Notes: a model not told the origin generated them from the sequence alone. 64,000 bases of DNA from Photobacterium carnosum (GCF_002849605.1 NZ_NPIB01000009.1:1-64000), one strand, 5' to 3'. Counted from the stretch's first letter, positions 1 to 9,206 are shown. Translations and numbers: made by a program.

Positions 1-58
1 CTAAATTAGCAGCATCGTGTTTGAATGCGACTGAATAAGTTGTTCGAGCTTTTTTCAT
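1..58 (-). CDS. IS3-family transposase OrfA, N-terminal fragment cut by the window edge
   Basis: The reverse strand from an ATG at 58 encodes 19 residues, MKKARTTYSVAFKHDAANL, before the window ends. This basic start followed by an S-x-x-F-K-x-x-A pattern is typical of the helix-turn-helix OrfA (IS2/IS3/IS911 type) that binds the element's ends and is joined to the DDE OrfB by frameshifting. The left end of the element appears to lie just upstream (see 68-108). The rest is outside the window, so neither completeness nor activity can be judged. Family assignment rests only on this short N-terminus. Confidence 0.65.
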   Translation of the reverse strand, partial: MKKARTTYSVAFKHDAANL

Positions 59-60
59 TA

Positions 61-108
61 TGTACACCATTTTGATATTAAGAGTATTTTATCCTATTTA
101 GGTGTACA
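61..108 (-). mobile_element. Probable terminal end of the IS element
   Basis: On the reverse strand from 108 the sequence begins TGTACACCTAAATAGG, opening with the TG dinucleotide expected at IS3-family tips. The 8-mer TGTACACC recurs inverted at 61-68, just upstream of the transposase ATG, which may be a transposase binding site or promoter element. The element therefore probably starts at 108 and was inserted between the upstream gene's terminator and truA. The other end and any target duplication lie outside the window. Confidence 0.5.
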
Positions 109-136
109 AGTTCATTAAGCCACAACAGGACGAGAT

Positions 137-169
137 AAAAGCGATGGGTGAAAGCCTGTCGCTTTTTTT
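137..169 (+). terminator. Intrinsic terminator of the gene upstream of the window
   Basis: AAAAGCGA at 137-144 pairs with TCGCTTTT at 159-166 around a 14-base loop and is followed by a run of T. In related genomes fimV lies before truA, so this is probably that gene's terminator, now separated from it by the IS element. Confidence 0.65.
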
Positions 170-182
170 GTACCTGAACCCT

Positions 183-325
183 GTCATTCCCTACAGTGAG
201 GTTACGAACGAGATAGGGAATCTACTACCCGCGCATTGTAGAGCCAGTATTTTCTGTGGCGTTTTAGCATGTTTTCATTGGTGTCTTTGAGGCTCAATCA
301 CGCGGTGAGTAGAGCCCGGATAATG
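183..325. repeat. Dispersed palindromic repeat, copy 1
   Basis: The unit opens with GTCATTCCCTACAGTGAGG and has GATAGGGAATCTACTACC inside, so GTCATTCCCTA and TAGGGAAT form an imperfect hairpin. The first 61 bases match 24087-24147 at 59 positions. The rest (about 244-325, with GTTTTCATTGGTGTCTTT and CGCGGTGAGTAGA) resembles 23957-24030. No significant coding potential is apparent. It resembles REP/MITE-like intergenic elements; the exact family is not recognised. Confidence 0.75.
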
Positions 326-448
326 GGCTGAGAACTCGCCATTGCTTCCCCTTTGTTGCACCATCCCCTATACTTCACCCTCTGTTTTGAACAGGCGCTT
401 AAATAATATCGCCTGTGTGTTTATGTTGAATTAAGTCGAAGTGAGATT

Positions 449-1228
449 ATGCGAATAGCGTTAGGTATAGAATACGATGGTGCTAAATATTGTGGTTGGC
501 AGCGTCAAGTAGATGTGGATAGTGTTCAAGAACGTTTAGAAAAAGCGTTGTCACACATTGCTAATCAGCCGATTGCTGTTTTTTGTGCTGGGCGCACCGA
601 TACTGGTGTTCATGGCACCGGACAAGTGGTTCACTTCGATGTTGATATTGACCGTAAAATGATAGCATGGACGATGGGTGTAAATGCTTATCTTCCTAAA
701 GATATTGCTGTTCGTTGGGCACATGAAGTTAATGAAGATTTCCATGCCCGCTTTTCTGCTACCGCGCGTCGCTACCGTTATGTGATTTATAATCATTCAG
801 TGCGTCCGGCTATTTTTCAACAAGGTGTTAGCCATTACCATGGTCATCTTGACGAAGAAAAAATGCATGAAGCCGCGCAATATTTAATTGGTGAACATGA
901 CTACACGTCATTTCGTGCTAGCCAATGCCAGTCACGCAGTCCGTGGCGTCGACTTGAACATTTAACTGTGACTCGCCAAGGTGATTACGTTGTTATCGAC
1001 ATTAAAGCCAATGCGTTTGTGCATCATATGGTACGTAATATCGCAGGTAGCTTGATCAAAGTCGGCAAAGGTGAAAAACAGCCGGATTGGATTAAATGGG
1101 TACTTGAACAAAAAGATCGTCGTATTGCTGGTCCAACAGCAAAATCAGCCGGCTTATATTTAGTCGATGTTGATTATCCTGCGGAGTATAATTTACCTCG
1201 TTCGGCATTAGGTCCGTTATTTTTGTAA
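449..1228 (+). CDS. truA: tRNA pseudouridine(38-40) synthase TruA
   Basis: Converts uridines 38-40 in the anticodon arm of many tRNAs to pseudouridine in the cytoplasm. The 259-residue protein has the family start [20 protein letters not shown] and the catalytic aspartate in GRTDTGVHG at residue 51. Later blocks [12 protein letters not shown] and [13 protein letters not shown] are also TruA hallmarks, and the length is normal. It is the first gene of the truA-accD-folC-dedD-cvpA-purF run, 226 bases before accD. Only a weak Shine-Dalgarno sequence precedes the ATG. The assignment is secure. Confidence 0.97.
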   Translation: MRIALGIEYDGAKYCGWQRQVDVDSVQERLEKALSHIANQPIAVFCAGRTDTGVHGTGQVVHFDVDIDRKMIAWTMGVNAYLPKDIAVRWAHEVNEDFHARFSATARRYRYVIYNHSVRPAIFQQGVSHYHGHLDEEKMHEAAQYLIGEHDYTSFRASQCQSRSPWRRLEHLTVTRQGDYVVIDIKANAFVHHMVRNIAGSLIKVGKGEKQPDWIKWVLEQKDRRIAGPTAKSAGLYLVDVDYPAEYNLPRSALGPLFL

Positions 1229-1299
1229 GCCATTTGTTCAGTACAGGTTAAATGTTTAGTCTACAGTTACTAATGTTATGGCTGTTTTTAACGTGTACT

Positions 1300-1321
1300 G
1301 ATGTTTTTACTCAAAAACATC
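1300..1321. terminator. Hairpin after truA, weak terminator candidate
   Basis: GATGTTTTT and AAAAACATC form a perfect 9-base stem around an ACTC loop between truA and accD. No T-run follows, so it may be an mRNA-stability hairpin or a weak terminator rather than a classical one. Confidence 0.35.
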
Positions 1322-1454
1322 ATCATGACGATCAAAGGTAATACCAGTTTTTTATCTACAGATTAATAAGATTATGTTTTAATCTATAGATAATATTTAA
1401 TGAATTTGTCTCTTCAGTCATTATTGGCCGAAGAATAAAAAAGAAAGGTCATTC

Positions 1455-2372
1455 ATGAGCTGGCTTGAAAAGATTCTAACGAAAAGTAACATCGTATCTT
1501 CGCGCAAGGTATCAATCCCTGAAGGCGTTTGGACGAAATGTACATCTTGTGATCAGGTTCTGTATCACGCAGATCTCGAACGCAATCTTGAAGTTTGTCC
1601 TAAATGTGACCACCACATGCGTATGAAAGCGCGTCGTCGTCTTGAAACATTTCTTGATGCTGATACGCAAGTGGAAATTGCAGCTGAACTTGAGCCGCAA
1701 GATAAGCTTAAGTTCCGTGACTCTAAGAAATATAAAGATCGCTTATCAGCAGCCCAGAAAGCAACAGGCGAGAAAGATGCTTTAATTGCGATGAACGGTG
1801 AGTTGCTTGGTCTACCTGTTGTTGCCTGTGCCTTTGAGTTCTCTTTTATGGGTGGCTCTATGGGATCAGTAGTTGGGACTAAATTTGTACGTGCGGTTGA
1901 TTCTGCCATTGAAAAAAACTGTCCATTGGTTTGTTTCTCTGCTAGTGGCGGTGCTCGTATGCAAGAAGCGTTAATGGCATTAATGCAAATGGCTAAAACC
2001 AGTGCTGCGTTAGAGCGTTTATCTGCGAAAGGTTTACCATTCTTCTCTGTATTAACAGATCCAACAATGGGCGGCGTATCAGCCTCTCTTGCAATGCTTG
2101 GTGATATTAATATTGGTGAGCCAAAAGCATTGATTGGTTTTGCTGGCCAACGTGTTATTGAGCAAACTGTACGTGAAAAGCTACCAGAAGGCTTCCAACG
2201 TAGTGAGTTTTTACTTGAGCATGGTGCGATTGATATGATTGTTGATCGTCGTGAAATGCGTCAACGTATTGCAGGTTTAATGGCGAAAATGATGAATCAA
2301 GCATCACCATTAGTGGTTTCTATTGACAGTAAACCTGAAGAGCCACAACCTGCAGCAGAACAACAAGACTAA
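1455..2372 (+). CDS. accD: Acetyl-CoA carboxylase carboxyltransferase subunit beta
   Basis: With AccA it forms the carboxyltransferase that moves CO2 from biotinyl-AccB to acetyl-CoA, giving malonyl-CoA, the first committed step of fatty acid synthesis. The 305-residue protein starts [10 protein letters not shown]. It has the N-terminal zinc ribbon (C29, C32, C48, C51) and then the crotonase-like core with [18 protein letters not shown] and [11 protein letters not shown]. An AAGAAAGG Shine-Dalgarno sequence fixes the start. The C-terminal Glu/Pro/Gln-rich tail is variable in the family. The neighbouring folC is the usual downstream gene. Confidence 0.98.
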   Translation: MSWLEKILTKSNIVSSRKVSIPEGVWTKCTSCDQVLYHADLERNLEVCPKCDHHMRMKARRRLETFLDADTQVEIAAELEPQDKLKFRDSKKYKDRLSAAQKATGEKDALIAMNGELLGLPVVACAFEFSFMGGSMGSVVGTKFVRAVDSAIEKNCPLVCFSASGGARMQEALMALMQMAKTSAALERLSAKGLPFFSVLTDPTMGGVSASLAMLGDINIGEPKALIGFAGQRVIEQTVREKLPEGFQRSEFLLEHGAIDMIVDRREMRQRIAGLMAKMMNQASPLVVSIDSKPEEPQPAAEQQD

Positions 2373-2432
2373 AAATTCCAACTTTAATCGTGTGTTATTA
2401 GTTAACGGTAATAACAACGATTAATGTCAATA

Positions 2433-2475
2433 AATGCCATTCTAATTGATGTAATTAGAGTGGCATTTTCGTTTT
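2433..2475 (+). terminator. Intrinsic terminator after accD
   Basis: AATGCCATTCTAATT pairs with AATTAGAGTGGCATT over 15 bases with one wobble, loop GATGT, and is followed by TTCGTTTTCT. It separates accD from folC, so folC probably has its own promoter between 2476 and 2575. Confidence 0.75.
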
Positions 2476-2575
2476 CTAGACCGAATCACTAATTTATTGT
2501 ACTCGATGATTAAATTATTGGTCATTCAGTGGTAAATTAATGACTCAGTACGTTACTACAAGTGAATGATTTTAA

Positions 2576-3838
2576 ATGTCAGGATTGACCCCTCCGCAAG
2601 CGACAGCCGCGCTTTCAACATGGCTAAAATATCTTGAACAACTTCATACTAGCGCAATTGATTTAGGACTCGACCGAGTTCAATTAGTCGCGCAACAGGC
2701 TGATCTTATTAAGCCTGCACCATGTGTTATTACTGTTGCTGGTACCAATGGTAAAGGCTCTACTTGTGCCATGCTTGAAGCCATTTTATTGGCAGCAGGT
2801 TATAAAGTTGGGGTATATAGCTCTCCGCATTTAGTGCGTTATAACGAACGTGTTCGAATTAATAATCAAGAACTTGATGATAGTGAACATTGCTTGGCAT
2901 TTGCGAGTGTGGAAGCGGCGCGTGGTGAAACCAGTTTAAGCTTGTTTGAATTTGGCACCTTAGCCGCGCTAACGTTATTTAAACGACATCAGGTCGATGT
3001 GGTGGTGTTAGAAGTCGGTTTAGGCGGGCGATTAGATGCAACCAATATTGTTGATCATGATGTGTGTGTGATCACTAGCTTAGCGATTGATCATGTTGAT
3101 TGGCTTGGCGATAACCTCGACGTTATTGGTTATGAAAAGGCAGGCATTTACCGTGGTGGTAAGCCTGCAATTTGTGGTCAACCGCATCCGCCAGCGACAG
3201 TGCCTGCACATGCTGATGATATTGGGGCTGAGTTTTATCAAGTCGGGTATCAGTTCGATTATCAAGTAGAGGCTGACCGTTGGCATTGGCAAGCAGGTGC
3301 ATTTGCGTTGGCTGATTTACCTTTGCCAAGTTTACCATTGCCTAATGCGGCAACGGCGTTAATGGCATTAGCTGTCACCGATCTTGATATTAGTGATGAA
3401 AATATTATTGAAGGTCTACGTAATGCGAGCCTTCCTGGGCGGATGCAACGTGTTAGCGAACAACCGTTAATTATTATGGACGTTGCACATAACCCACATT
3501 CTGCGCAGTATTTTGCTACTCAGCTTGCTTGCATAAAAGCGCAAGAAGGTAAAAATAAAGTTCATGCTGTGGTCGCAATGTTGCACGATAAAGATATTGC
3601 AGCCACTGTCGCTGCAATGCGATCAAGCGTTGATTATTGGTATCCTGCGTCATTGAAAGGGCCTCGTGCTGCTATCGCTGATGAGATATTATTGCATTTA
3701 CCAACAGGTTGTCGTGGATTTGAGTGCCCAACAGTGGCTTTTGACCAAGCTTTAACACAAGCAAGCGCTGACGATATAGTAATCGTGTTTGGCTCGTTTT
3801 ACACTGTCGGTCAAATAACCACGCATTTAAAGTTGTAG
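2576..3838 (+). CDS. folC: Bifunctional folylpolyglutamate synthase / dihydrofolate synthase
   Basis: Adds glutamate to dihydropteroate and then further glutamates to reduced folates, using ATP. The 420-residue protein has the Mur-ligase P-loop GTNGKGST at residues 56-63, the GLGGRLDATN block near 150 and the C-terminal ligase domain with IMDVAHNPHS near 300. Length and architecture match the bacterial bifunctional enzyme. It is followed after 63 bases by dedD, as in E. coli and Vibrio. The ATG has only a weak GTGA-type ribosome site. Confidence 0.97.
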   Translation: MSGLTPPQATAALSTWLKYLEQLHTSAIDLGLDRVQLVAQQADLIKPAPCVITVAGTNGKGSTCAMLEAILLAAGYKVGVYSSPHLVRYNERVRINNQELDDSEHCLAFASVEAARGETSLSLFEFGTLAALTLFKRHQVDVVVLEVGLGGRLDATNIVDHDVCVITSLAIDHVDWLGDNLDVIGYEKAGIYRGGKPAICGQPHPPATVPAHADDIGAEFYQVGYQFDYQVEADRWHWQAGAFALADLPLPSLPLPNAATALMALAVTDLDISDENIIEGLRNASLPGRMQRVSEQPLIIMDVAHNPHSAQYFATQLACIKAQEGKNKVHAVVAMLHDKDIAATVAAMRSSVDYWYPASLKGPRAAIADEILLHLPTGCRGFECPTVAFDQALTQASADDIVIVFGSFYTVGQITTHLKL

Positions 3839-3901
3839 AACAGACAGAGAGTACATTGTGATTGTGCAGTGTTCTCGTTTTAGATATCAACAGGAGTCAT
3901 T

Positions 3902-4564
3902 GTGGCGAGTCAATTTCAAAATCGACTAATTGGAACCATTATTTTAGTCGTGGTAGGCGTTATTTTTCTACCCGATTTTTTCGATGGTAAAAAAGAACAT
4001 TATAAAGAACAGTTTGCGAGTATCCCATTACAGCCCAAAATGGGGGGAGAAAGTGAAGCAAAAACGATCCCTGAACCTGAAAATGCGGATGTTGTGTTAC
4101 CTCAAGAACCTGTAACAGCAACGACAGATAAATCGGCTTCAACGGGTGATGAAACATATACCATTGAAGCTGATAATAATGCGACAGCTGAGCCACAAAT
4201 AAAGCCACAACATAATATCAAGCATGAGGTTAAACCAATCGTAAAACCGGTTGTAAAGCCAACGCCAGTCGTGAAAAAACCGACACCTGTTGTTAATAAA
4301 CCAACGCCAGCAACCCGTTCGGCATGGGTAATTAAAATGGGAACGTTTGGTAATTTTGATAACGCCAATGCGCTGGTAGCAAAACTGCGTTTGAACGGTT
4401 ATCAAGCACAATTAATCCCTCGAAATGCTAAGCCAGGCCAATATGTAAAGGTTGTTGTTGGTCCTGATGTATCAAAAGCTAAGCTAACGGGGCAAATTGC
4501 AGAATTGAAAAAAATTACTGGCTTAAATGGTAAATTGAACCGATTTGATGCAATAAATCCTTAG
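3902..4564 (+). CDS. dedD: SPOR-domain cell division protein DedD
   Basis: Membrane-anchored division protein that accumulates at the septum. A single N-terminal transmembrane segment (about residues 9-27) is followed by a long Pro/Lys/Val-rich periplasmic linker with repeated KPxxKP-type motifs (about 100-138). A C-terminal SPOR domain (about 140-217) follows, which in this family binds denuded septal peptidoglycan. The start is GTG, chosen by the CAGGAG ribosome site eight bases upstream. The stop codon overlaps a PurR-type operator that serves the next genes. Confidence 0.92.
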   Translation: MASQFQNRLIGTIILVVVGVIFLPDFFDGKKEHYKEQFASIPLQPKMGGESEAKTIPEPENADVVLPQEPVTATTDKSASTGDETYTIEADNNATAEPQIKPQHNIKHEVKPIVKPVVKPTPVVKKPTPVVNKPTPATRSAWVIKMGTFGNFDNANALVAKLRLNGYQAQLIPRNAKPGQYVKVVVGPDVSKAKLTGQIAELKKITGLNGKLNRFDAINP

Positions 4565-4578
4565 GTAAACGTTTGCGT
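4563..4578. promoter_or_regulatory. PurR-type operator upstream of cvpA-purF
   Basis: AGGTAAACGTTTGCGT matches the palindromic PurR consensus ACGCAAACGTTTGCGT at 14 of 16 positions. It begins inside the dedD stop codon and lies 50 bases before cvpA. In E. coli the cvpA-purF operon is a classical PurR target. The operator overlaps the predicted -35 (TTGCGT, 4573-4578), consistent with repression when hypoxanthine or guanine is available. Confidence 0.8.
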
Positions 4579-4599
4579 AAGCGTTTTTTCTGTTAGAAT
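4573..4599 (+). promoter_or_regulatory. Predicted cvpA-purF promoter
   Basis: TTGCGT (4573-4578) and TAGAAT (4594-4599) are separated by 15 bases, a short but workable spacer. The -35 lies within the PurR-type operator. Confidence 0.5.
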
Positions 4600-4628
4600 A
4601 CCCATCAACACAACGAGCAATAACAACA

Positions 4629-5120
4629 ATGATCTGGATTGATTATGTAATATTGGGCGTGATCTGCTTCTCAGCAATGGTAAGTTTGGTTCGCGGTTTT
4701 GTTAAAGAAGCACTGTCATTAGTAATTTGGTTTACCGCATTTTTTGTCGCCAGTAATTTTTATATGGAATTGGCGGTTTATTTTACCAATTTCAGTGACA
4801 AGATGTTGCGTAATGGTAGTGCGATTGCAGTACTGTTTATTGCGACATTGATTGTTGGCGCAGTAGTAAACTACGTTATTGGTCAATTAGTACAGAAAAC
4901 CGGTTTGTCTGGTACAGATCGTGTTTTAGGGGTTGTTTTTGGTGCCGTTCGTGGCGTGCTTATTGTGGCGGCAGTATTGTTCTTTATTGACACCTTTACA
5001 GGATTATCTAGCTCAGAATGGTGGAAAAAATCTGAGTTAATACCTCAATTTGGTGCTGTAATTGAATGGTTCTTCGAATATATCAAAGAGAGCTCTAGTT
5101 TTTTACATAGCATTAAATAG
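4629..5120 (+). CDS. cvpA: CvpA family inner membrane protein
   Basis: A 163-residue membrane protein with four hydrophobic segments (about residues 4-22, 27-45, 64-85 and 100-122). It is named for its requirement in colicin V production; later work in the family points to bile and envelope stress resistance. The start [20 protein letters not shown] and the glycine-containing helices are typical. It sits directly before purF, with which it is normally co-transcribed under PurR control, though no link to purine synthesis is established for the protein itself. Confidence 0.93.
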   Translation: MIWIDYVILGVICFSAMVSLVRGFVKEALSLVIWFTAFFVASNFYMELAVYFTNFSDKMLRNGSAIAVLFIATLIVGAVVNYVIGQLVQKTGLSGTDRVLGVVFGAVRGVLIVAAVLFFIDTFTGLSSSEWWKKSELIPQFGAVIEWFFEYIKESSSFLHSIK

Positions 5121-5206
5121 TGCAAGATTAACTGCGGTTGCTGACGTTACTGTTATAAATAGTAATGTTAGTAGCTGTTATTTTATGCAGAACGAGGGTT
5201 AAGGGA

Positions 5207-6724
5207 ATGTGTGGTATTGTTGGAATCGTGGGATCAACCCCGGTAAACCAGGCTATCTATGATGCACTTACAGTGTTACAACATCGCGGCCAAGATGCCG
5301 CTGGTATTTGTACCTTAGAAAGCAATCGTTTCCGTCTGCGTAAAGCGAATGGTTTAGTTCGTGATGTCTTTGAAGCTAAACATATGCAGCGCTTACAAGG
5401 TAATGTGGGTATTGGACACGTACGTTATCCAACGGCAGGAAGCTCAAGTGTTTCTGAAGCTCAGCCGTTTTATGTTAACTCTCCTTATGGTATTTCTTTG
5501 GCGCATAATGGTAATTTAACCAATGCTGCTGATATTAGAGAAACGCTGTTTGAACACACAAAGCGGCATGTTAATACGACGTCCGATTCGGAAATTTTAT
5601 TGAATGTGCTTGCTAATCAACTTGCGCATAGCGAAAGTTACCCCATTAGCCCAAATGATATATTTAAATCGGTTAGCGACGTACATAACATCGTTAAAGG
5701 TGCCTATGCTGTTGTTGCTTTAGTGATTGGGCATGGATTAATTGCTTTTCGTGATCCTCATGGCATTCGCCCATTGTGTTTAGGTCAGCGTGAAGAAAAC
5801 GGCAAAATTGAATACATGGTAGCGTCAGAGTCAGTCGCATTAGATGCGGTTGGTTTTGATTTTGTGCGCGATGTATCACCGGGTGAAGCGATTTATATTA
5901 CGTTAGAGGGTGAGCTTCATACTCAGCAATGTGCTCTCAATCCACAGCTTAATCCATGTATATTTGAATTTGTGTATTTTGCACGTCCAGATTCATTTAT
6001 TGATAAAGTGTCAGTTTACGGTGCGCGTTTAGCAATGGGCACTAAGCTTGGTGAAAAAATCAAGCGAGAGTGGGCTGATATTGATATCGATGTTGTTATT
6101 CCCATTCCGGAAACATCCTGTGATAGCGCGCTTGAAATTGCCCGTACGCTAGATAAACCTTATCGCCAAGGATTTGTTAAGAATCGCTATGTTGGCCGTA
6201 CGTTTATCATGCCGGGTCAGCAAATGCGTCGTAAATCAGTTCGCCGTAAATTAAATGCTATCCGTTCTGAATTTAAAGATAAAAATGTACTGCTGGTGGA
6301 TGACTCTATTGTTCGTGGAACCACCTCTGAGCAAATTATTGAGATGGCGCGTGATGCAGGTGCAAAGAAAGTCTATTTGGCCTCTGCTGCTCCTGAGGTT
6401 CGCTTTCCTAACGTGTATGGGATTGATATGCCCAGTGCCAATGAGTTAATTGCTCATGGTCGTGAAGTAGATGAAATTAGTAAATTAATTGGCGCTGATG
6501 GTCTGATTTTTCAAGATTTAAGTGATTTGGTTGCTGCTGTCGCGGAAGGTAACCCTGATATTACTTTGTTTGAAACGTCAGTATTTAATGGCAATTATGT
6601 GACGGGTGATGTTGATCAACACTATCTTGATTATCTCGATGCGTTACGCAATGAAGGTTCAAAATTGCAGTCTGAATTACACCAAGATTTAGTTAACCTT
6701 GAGATGTATAACGAAGGAATGTAA
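5207..6724 (+). CDS. purF: Amidophosphoribosyltransferase PurF
   Basis: Catalyses the first committed step of purine synthesis: PRPP plus glutamine gives phosphoribosylamine. The start is placed at 5207, not at the upstream in-frame ATG at 5165, because [10 protein letters not shown] must expose Cys2 as the N-terminal nucleophile of the Ntn glutaminase domain after Met removal. The phosphoribosyltransferase domain carries the PRPP motif [14 protein letters not shown] near residue 362. GAGGGTTAAGGGA provides the ribosome site. At 505 residues it is full length. It follows cvpA after 86 bases under the same PurR-type operator. Confidence 0.98.
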   Translation: MCGIVGIVGSTPVNQAIYDALTVLQHRGQDAAGICTLESNRFRLRKANGLVRDVFEAKHMQRLQGNVGIGHVRYPTAGSSSVSEAQPFYVNSPYGISLAHNGNLTNAADIRETLFEHTKRHVNTTSDSEILLNVLANQLAHSESYPISPNDIFKSVSDVHNIVKGAYAVVALVIGHGLIAFRDPHGIRPLCLGQREENGKIEYMVASESVALDAVGFDFVRDVSPGEAIYITLEGELHTQQCALNPQLNPCIFEFVYFARPDSFIDKVSVYGARLAMGTKLGEKIKREWADIDIDVVIPIPETSCDSALEIARTLDKPYRQGFVKNRYVGRTFIMPGQQMRRKSVRRKLNAIRSEFKDKNVLLVDDSIVRGTTSEQIIEMARDAGAKKVYLASAAPEVRFPNVYGIDMPSANELIAHGREVDEISKLIGADGLIFQDLSDLVAAVAEGNPDITLFETSVFNGNYVTGDVDQHYLDYLDALRNEGSKLQSELHQDLVNLEMYNEGM

Positions 6725-6745
6725 TTTTACAGTCTAAATAATGCT

Positions 6746-6777
6746 AAAAGCGATAGATGAATATCTATCGCTTTTTT
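6746..6777 (+). terminator. Intrinsic terminator of purF
   Basis: AAAAGCGATAGAT and ATCTATCGCTTTT form a perfect 13-base stem around GAAT, followed by T. Confidence 0.9.
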
Positions 6778-6825
6778 GTTGGTCTGGATTTGTGTTTTTT
6801 TGATAGTTAATGGTCATCATAAACG

Positions 6826-6861
6826 AAAATGCCGCTCCTAATTTATTTGGCGGCATTTTTC
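6826..6861. terminator. Bidirectional terminator between purF and the LysR gene
   Basis: AAAATGCCGC pairs with the GGCGGCATTTTT side across an AT-rich loop. T-runs occur on both strands, so it can stop the reverse-strand LysR transcript. Confidence 0.75.
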
Positions 6862-6890
6862 TCTGTTTTTTTGGGGACTAATTTTTCTAA

Positions 6891-7775
6891 TTAGTGTTTT
6901 TCAAGATCAAAGTAATGACTTGCAAAATCAATAAATAGACGTAGTTTCTCTGGTTGGTAATCACGGTGGTTATAAATCAAATATACGTCACGTGGGTTAG
7001 CAGACCAGTTTTTAAGTACTTGTACAACGTCACCTGCTGCAATGTATTTTTCTAACATTACATTTGGCATTAGTGTGATACCAAGACCTGCACTACATGC
7101 TTTACGAATGACATTAAGTTCACTTGCTTCAAAGCGTGCGCGTTCGTTAATTGTAACTGTCTCGCCATTTTGATTAGTTAAACGCCAGCGTAACAGCGGA
7201 TTACCTTTCAATAATGTATGTTCATGTAGATCCTGAGCATGCTTAGGTTCTGGGTTTTTCTTTAGATAATCAGGACTAGCGACCAGAATATCTTTTACTT
7301 CGTTAATGCGGCGTGCAATAAGCGTTGAATCGCGTTGAGGACCAACACGGAACATAACATCCCAATCGGTTGGATCAAGTTGATCAGGTTCATTGCTCAT
7401 AAACAGTTGAATGCTAATTGCCGGATGTTCTTGCATAAATGCAGTTAGCAACGGCTGTAACATCACCTTAGTGATATTGGTCGGTGCTGCAATGCGTAGT
7501 TTACCTGCAGCGCCTTTACACTCTTCACTGATATGCTCAGTAGTATCCAGTAACTGTTGTAATAATGGGGCACAATCATGATAAAACTTCTGACCAGCTT
7601 CAGTCAGTGACAGTTTTCGAGCATGACGATTCAAAAGGCGAATGTTAAGGCCTTCTTCAAGCGCTTGAATGCGGCGTGTTAGCGTCGCAACGGGTACCTG
7701 TGTCTTACGTGATGCTGCTGTATAACTTCCATTTTCCACAACCATGCGGAAGAGGTTTAGATCGTCAAGTTTCAT
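6891..7775 (-). CDS. LysR-family transcriptional regulator
   Basis: A 294-residue regulator. The N-terminal winged helix-turn-helix (about residues 1-60) includes SYTAASRKTQVPVATLTRRI. The C-terminal part is a periplasmic-binding-protein-like effector domain (about 90-290). The start is set at MKLDDLNLFRMVV, the usual LysR beginning; the frame could extend to a TTG at 7820, which adds an unconserved 15 residues. No neighbouring metabolic gene is divergently paired with it, apart from the RssB-like gene 345 bases away, so its effector and targets cannot be inferred. Confidence 0.9.
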   Translation of the reverse strand: MKLDDLNLFRMVVENGSYTAASRKTQVPVATLTRRIQALEEGLNIRLLNRHARKLSLTEAGQKFYHDCAPLLQQLLDTTEHISEECKGAAGKLRIAAPTNITKVMLQPLLTAFMQEHPAISIQLFMSNEPDQLDPTDWDVMFRVGPQRDSTLIARRINEVKDILVASPDYLKKNPEPKHAQDLHEHTLLKGNPLLRWRLTNQNGETVTINERARFEASELNVIRKACSAGLGITLMPNVMLEKYIAAGDVVQVLKNWSANPRDVYLIYNHRDYQPEKLRLFIDFASHYFDLEKH

Positions 7776-8120
7776 ATCTAAGTCATTTGTGAAAACTGAT
7801 AATGGGTAATTGTATAACAAAACGAGTCAAATTCACCCCCTTTTGTTATGTATTTTCAATAAAAATATGTTAGCTCTTATGGTTATTGGCCTGAGGCGGA
7901 TTTATTTATAAATTTTGATAGAGTTTGAACTCATCTCTATTTATAGAACAAATATTTTGATAATACATAGAAAAGAGCTATTAGATGTAAACTATTCGCT
8001 ATGCTTTAGTGGTTGCTAGCTTTTAAAAATGGGTGTGATGATAAAGTTTAGTGATCGTAGTTGGTGTTGTTAATTTTAGCTTATACACTCATAAATGTAG
8101 TTATGAAAAAGGAGACACTT
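7776..8120. other. Divergent intergenic region between the LysR and rssB-like genes
   Basis: AT-rich, 345 bases. It must hold the promoters of both genes. No convincing -35/-10 pair or operator could be singled out by eye. Its right end carries a strong AAAAGGAG ribosome site (8106-8113) for the rssB-like gene. Confidence 0.6.
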
Positions 8121-9170
8121 TTGCTTAAAGGGAAAAATATACTTATCGTAGAAGATGATCCTGTGTTTCGAACCATGATTGTTGGTTTTTTAAATAGCCA
8201 AGGTTGTCAGGTGCGAGAAGCGGAAGATGGATTGGTCGGATTAAGAGCCCTAAAAGATGAGATCCCTGATTTATTATTATGTGATTTATCGATGCCAGTA
8301 ATGACGGGAATGGAGTTTGTTGAAGAGGTTGCACTACAGTATCCAATGACGCCTGTGATTGTAATTTCAGGTACTGGAGATATGACTGATGTTGCTCAGG
8401 CATTACGCTTGGGCGTTAAAGATTTTTTAATTAAACCTATTGATAATATTATGACGCTGAAATCATCGATTGTGTCGGTATTAAAAATGCAAGACAGCGC
8501 TAGACAGAAACAACAAGATTTTTCTCAGCGTTGGGTCATTGATGGTGATGATGCAGGTTTAGTCGAAGAAGAATTACAATGGCATATTTCAGAATTAAAA
8601 AGTAATCCTCAAGCCGCTCGCGATTTATTAATGGGGTTAATGCCTGATCTTCAATCTCGTTGTGGACGTTGGAAACTCAGTTATCGTGCTTTACAAGCAG
8701 CAGAAATATCACCGGTTATTTTTGATTATATCTGGTTGATTGATGGCCAATTAGCATTTTATATGGTTGACACCAGTTCTGGTGGTGAAAATAGCACAGC
8801 GACAGCATTATTGATTAGAGCATGTTTTAATGATTTCTTACGTCAGCAAGGTAATTATTTAAGCAGTGTTCAACACTTAGTGGCGCAAATAGAATTGGGG
8901 CTACAGTCTTCAGGTTATGCGACGCCTGTAAAAGGCTTATTTGGGGTGTTTAATTTAGCAGAAAAGCAATTACACCTTATTACGGCAGGTCTTGGTGGGG
9001 AATTACACCTTGGTGAGCAGCGTGTAATGATAGCTGCTGGACAGTGGCTGGGTGAGCAGGCCTGTGATAATCCATTGGTGATTTTATCCATGACAGATGC
9101 TGGTGGGCGATTGTCATTGAATGATATTAATCATGCTAATTTTAGTGTTAATTTTGAAACAGTGACATAA
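8121..9170 (+). CDS. rssB: RssB-like response regulator with C-terminal phosphatase-like domain
   Basis: A 349-residue protein with an N-terminal CheY-like receiver (about residues 5-120): acidic pocket E11-D12-D13, phospho-acceptor D55 in LLCDLSMPVMTG, and DFLIKPID carrying the conserved lysine. A PP2C/SpoIIE-like C-terminal half (about 190-340) lacks an obvious full set of metal ligands. This layout matches RssB, the adaptor that delivers sigma-S to ClpXP. The start is a TTG at 8121, chosen because AAAAGGAG lies seven bases upstream; the ATG at 8103 would place that site inside the gene. Other receiver-PP2C proteins cannot be excluded. Confidence 0.78.
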   Translation: MLKGKNILIVEDDPVFRTMIVGFLNSQGCQVREAEDGLVGLRALKDEIPDLLLCDLSMPVMTGMEFVEEVALQYPMTPVIVISGTGDMTDVAQALRLGVKDFLIKPIDNIMTLKSSIVSVLKMQDSARQKQQDFSQRWVIDGDDAGLVEEELQWHISELKSNPQAARDLLMGLMPDLQSRCGRWKLSYRALQAAEISPVIFDYIWLIDGQLAFYMVDTSSGGENSTATALLIRACFNDFLRQQGNYLSSVQHLVAQIELGLQSSGYATPVKGLFGVFNLAEKQLHLITAGLGGELHLGEQRVMIAAGQWLGEQACDNPLVILSMTDAGGRLSLNDINHANFSVNFETVT

Positions 9171-9206
9171 GTGTATATATGTATTATCAGAGAAAAGATA
9201 AAAATA

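Noticed and set aside
102..290. Open frame across the IS end and repeat copy 1
   Set aside because: It crosses a terminator and a non-coding repeat and has no ribosome site or recognisable domain.
4565..4590. Possible terminator between dedD and cvpA
   Set aside because: The short stem is better explained as a PurR-type palindrome overlapping a -35 box; the T-run alone is weak.
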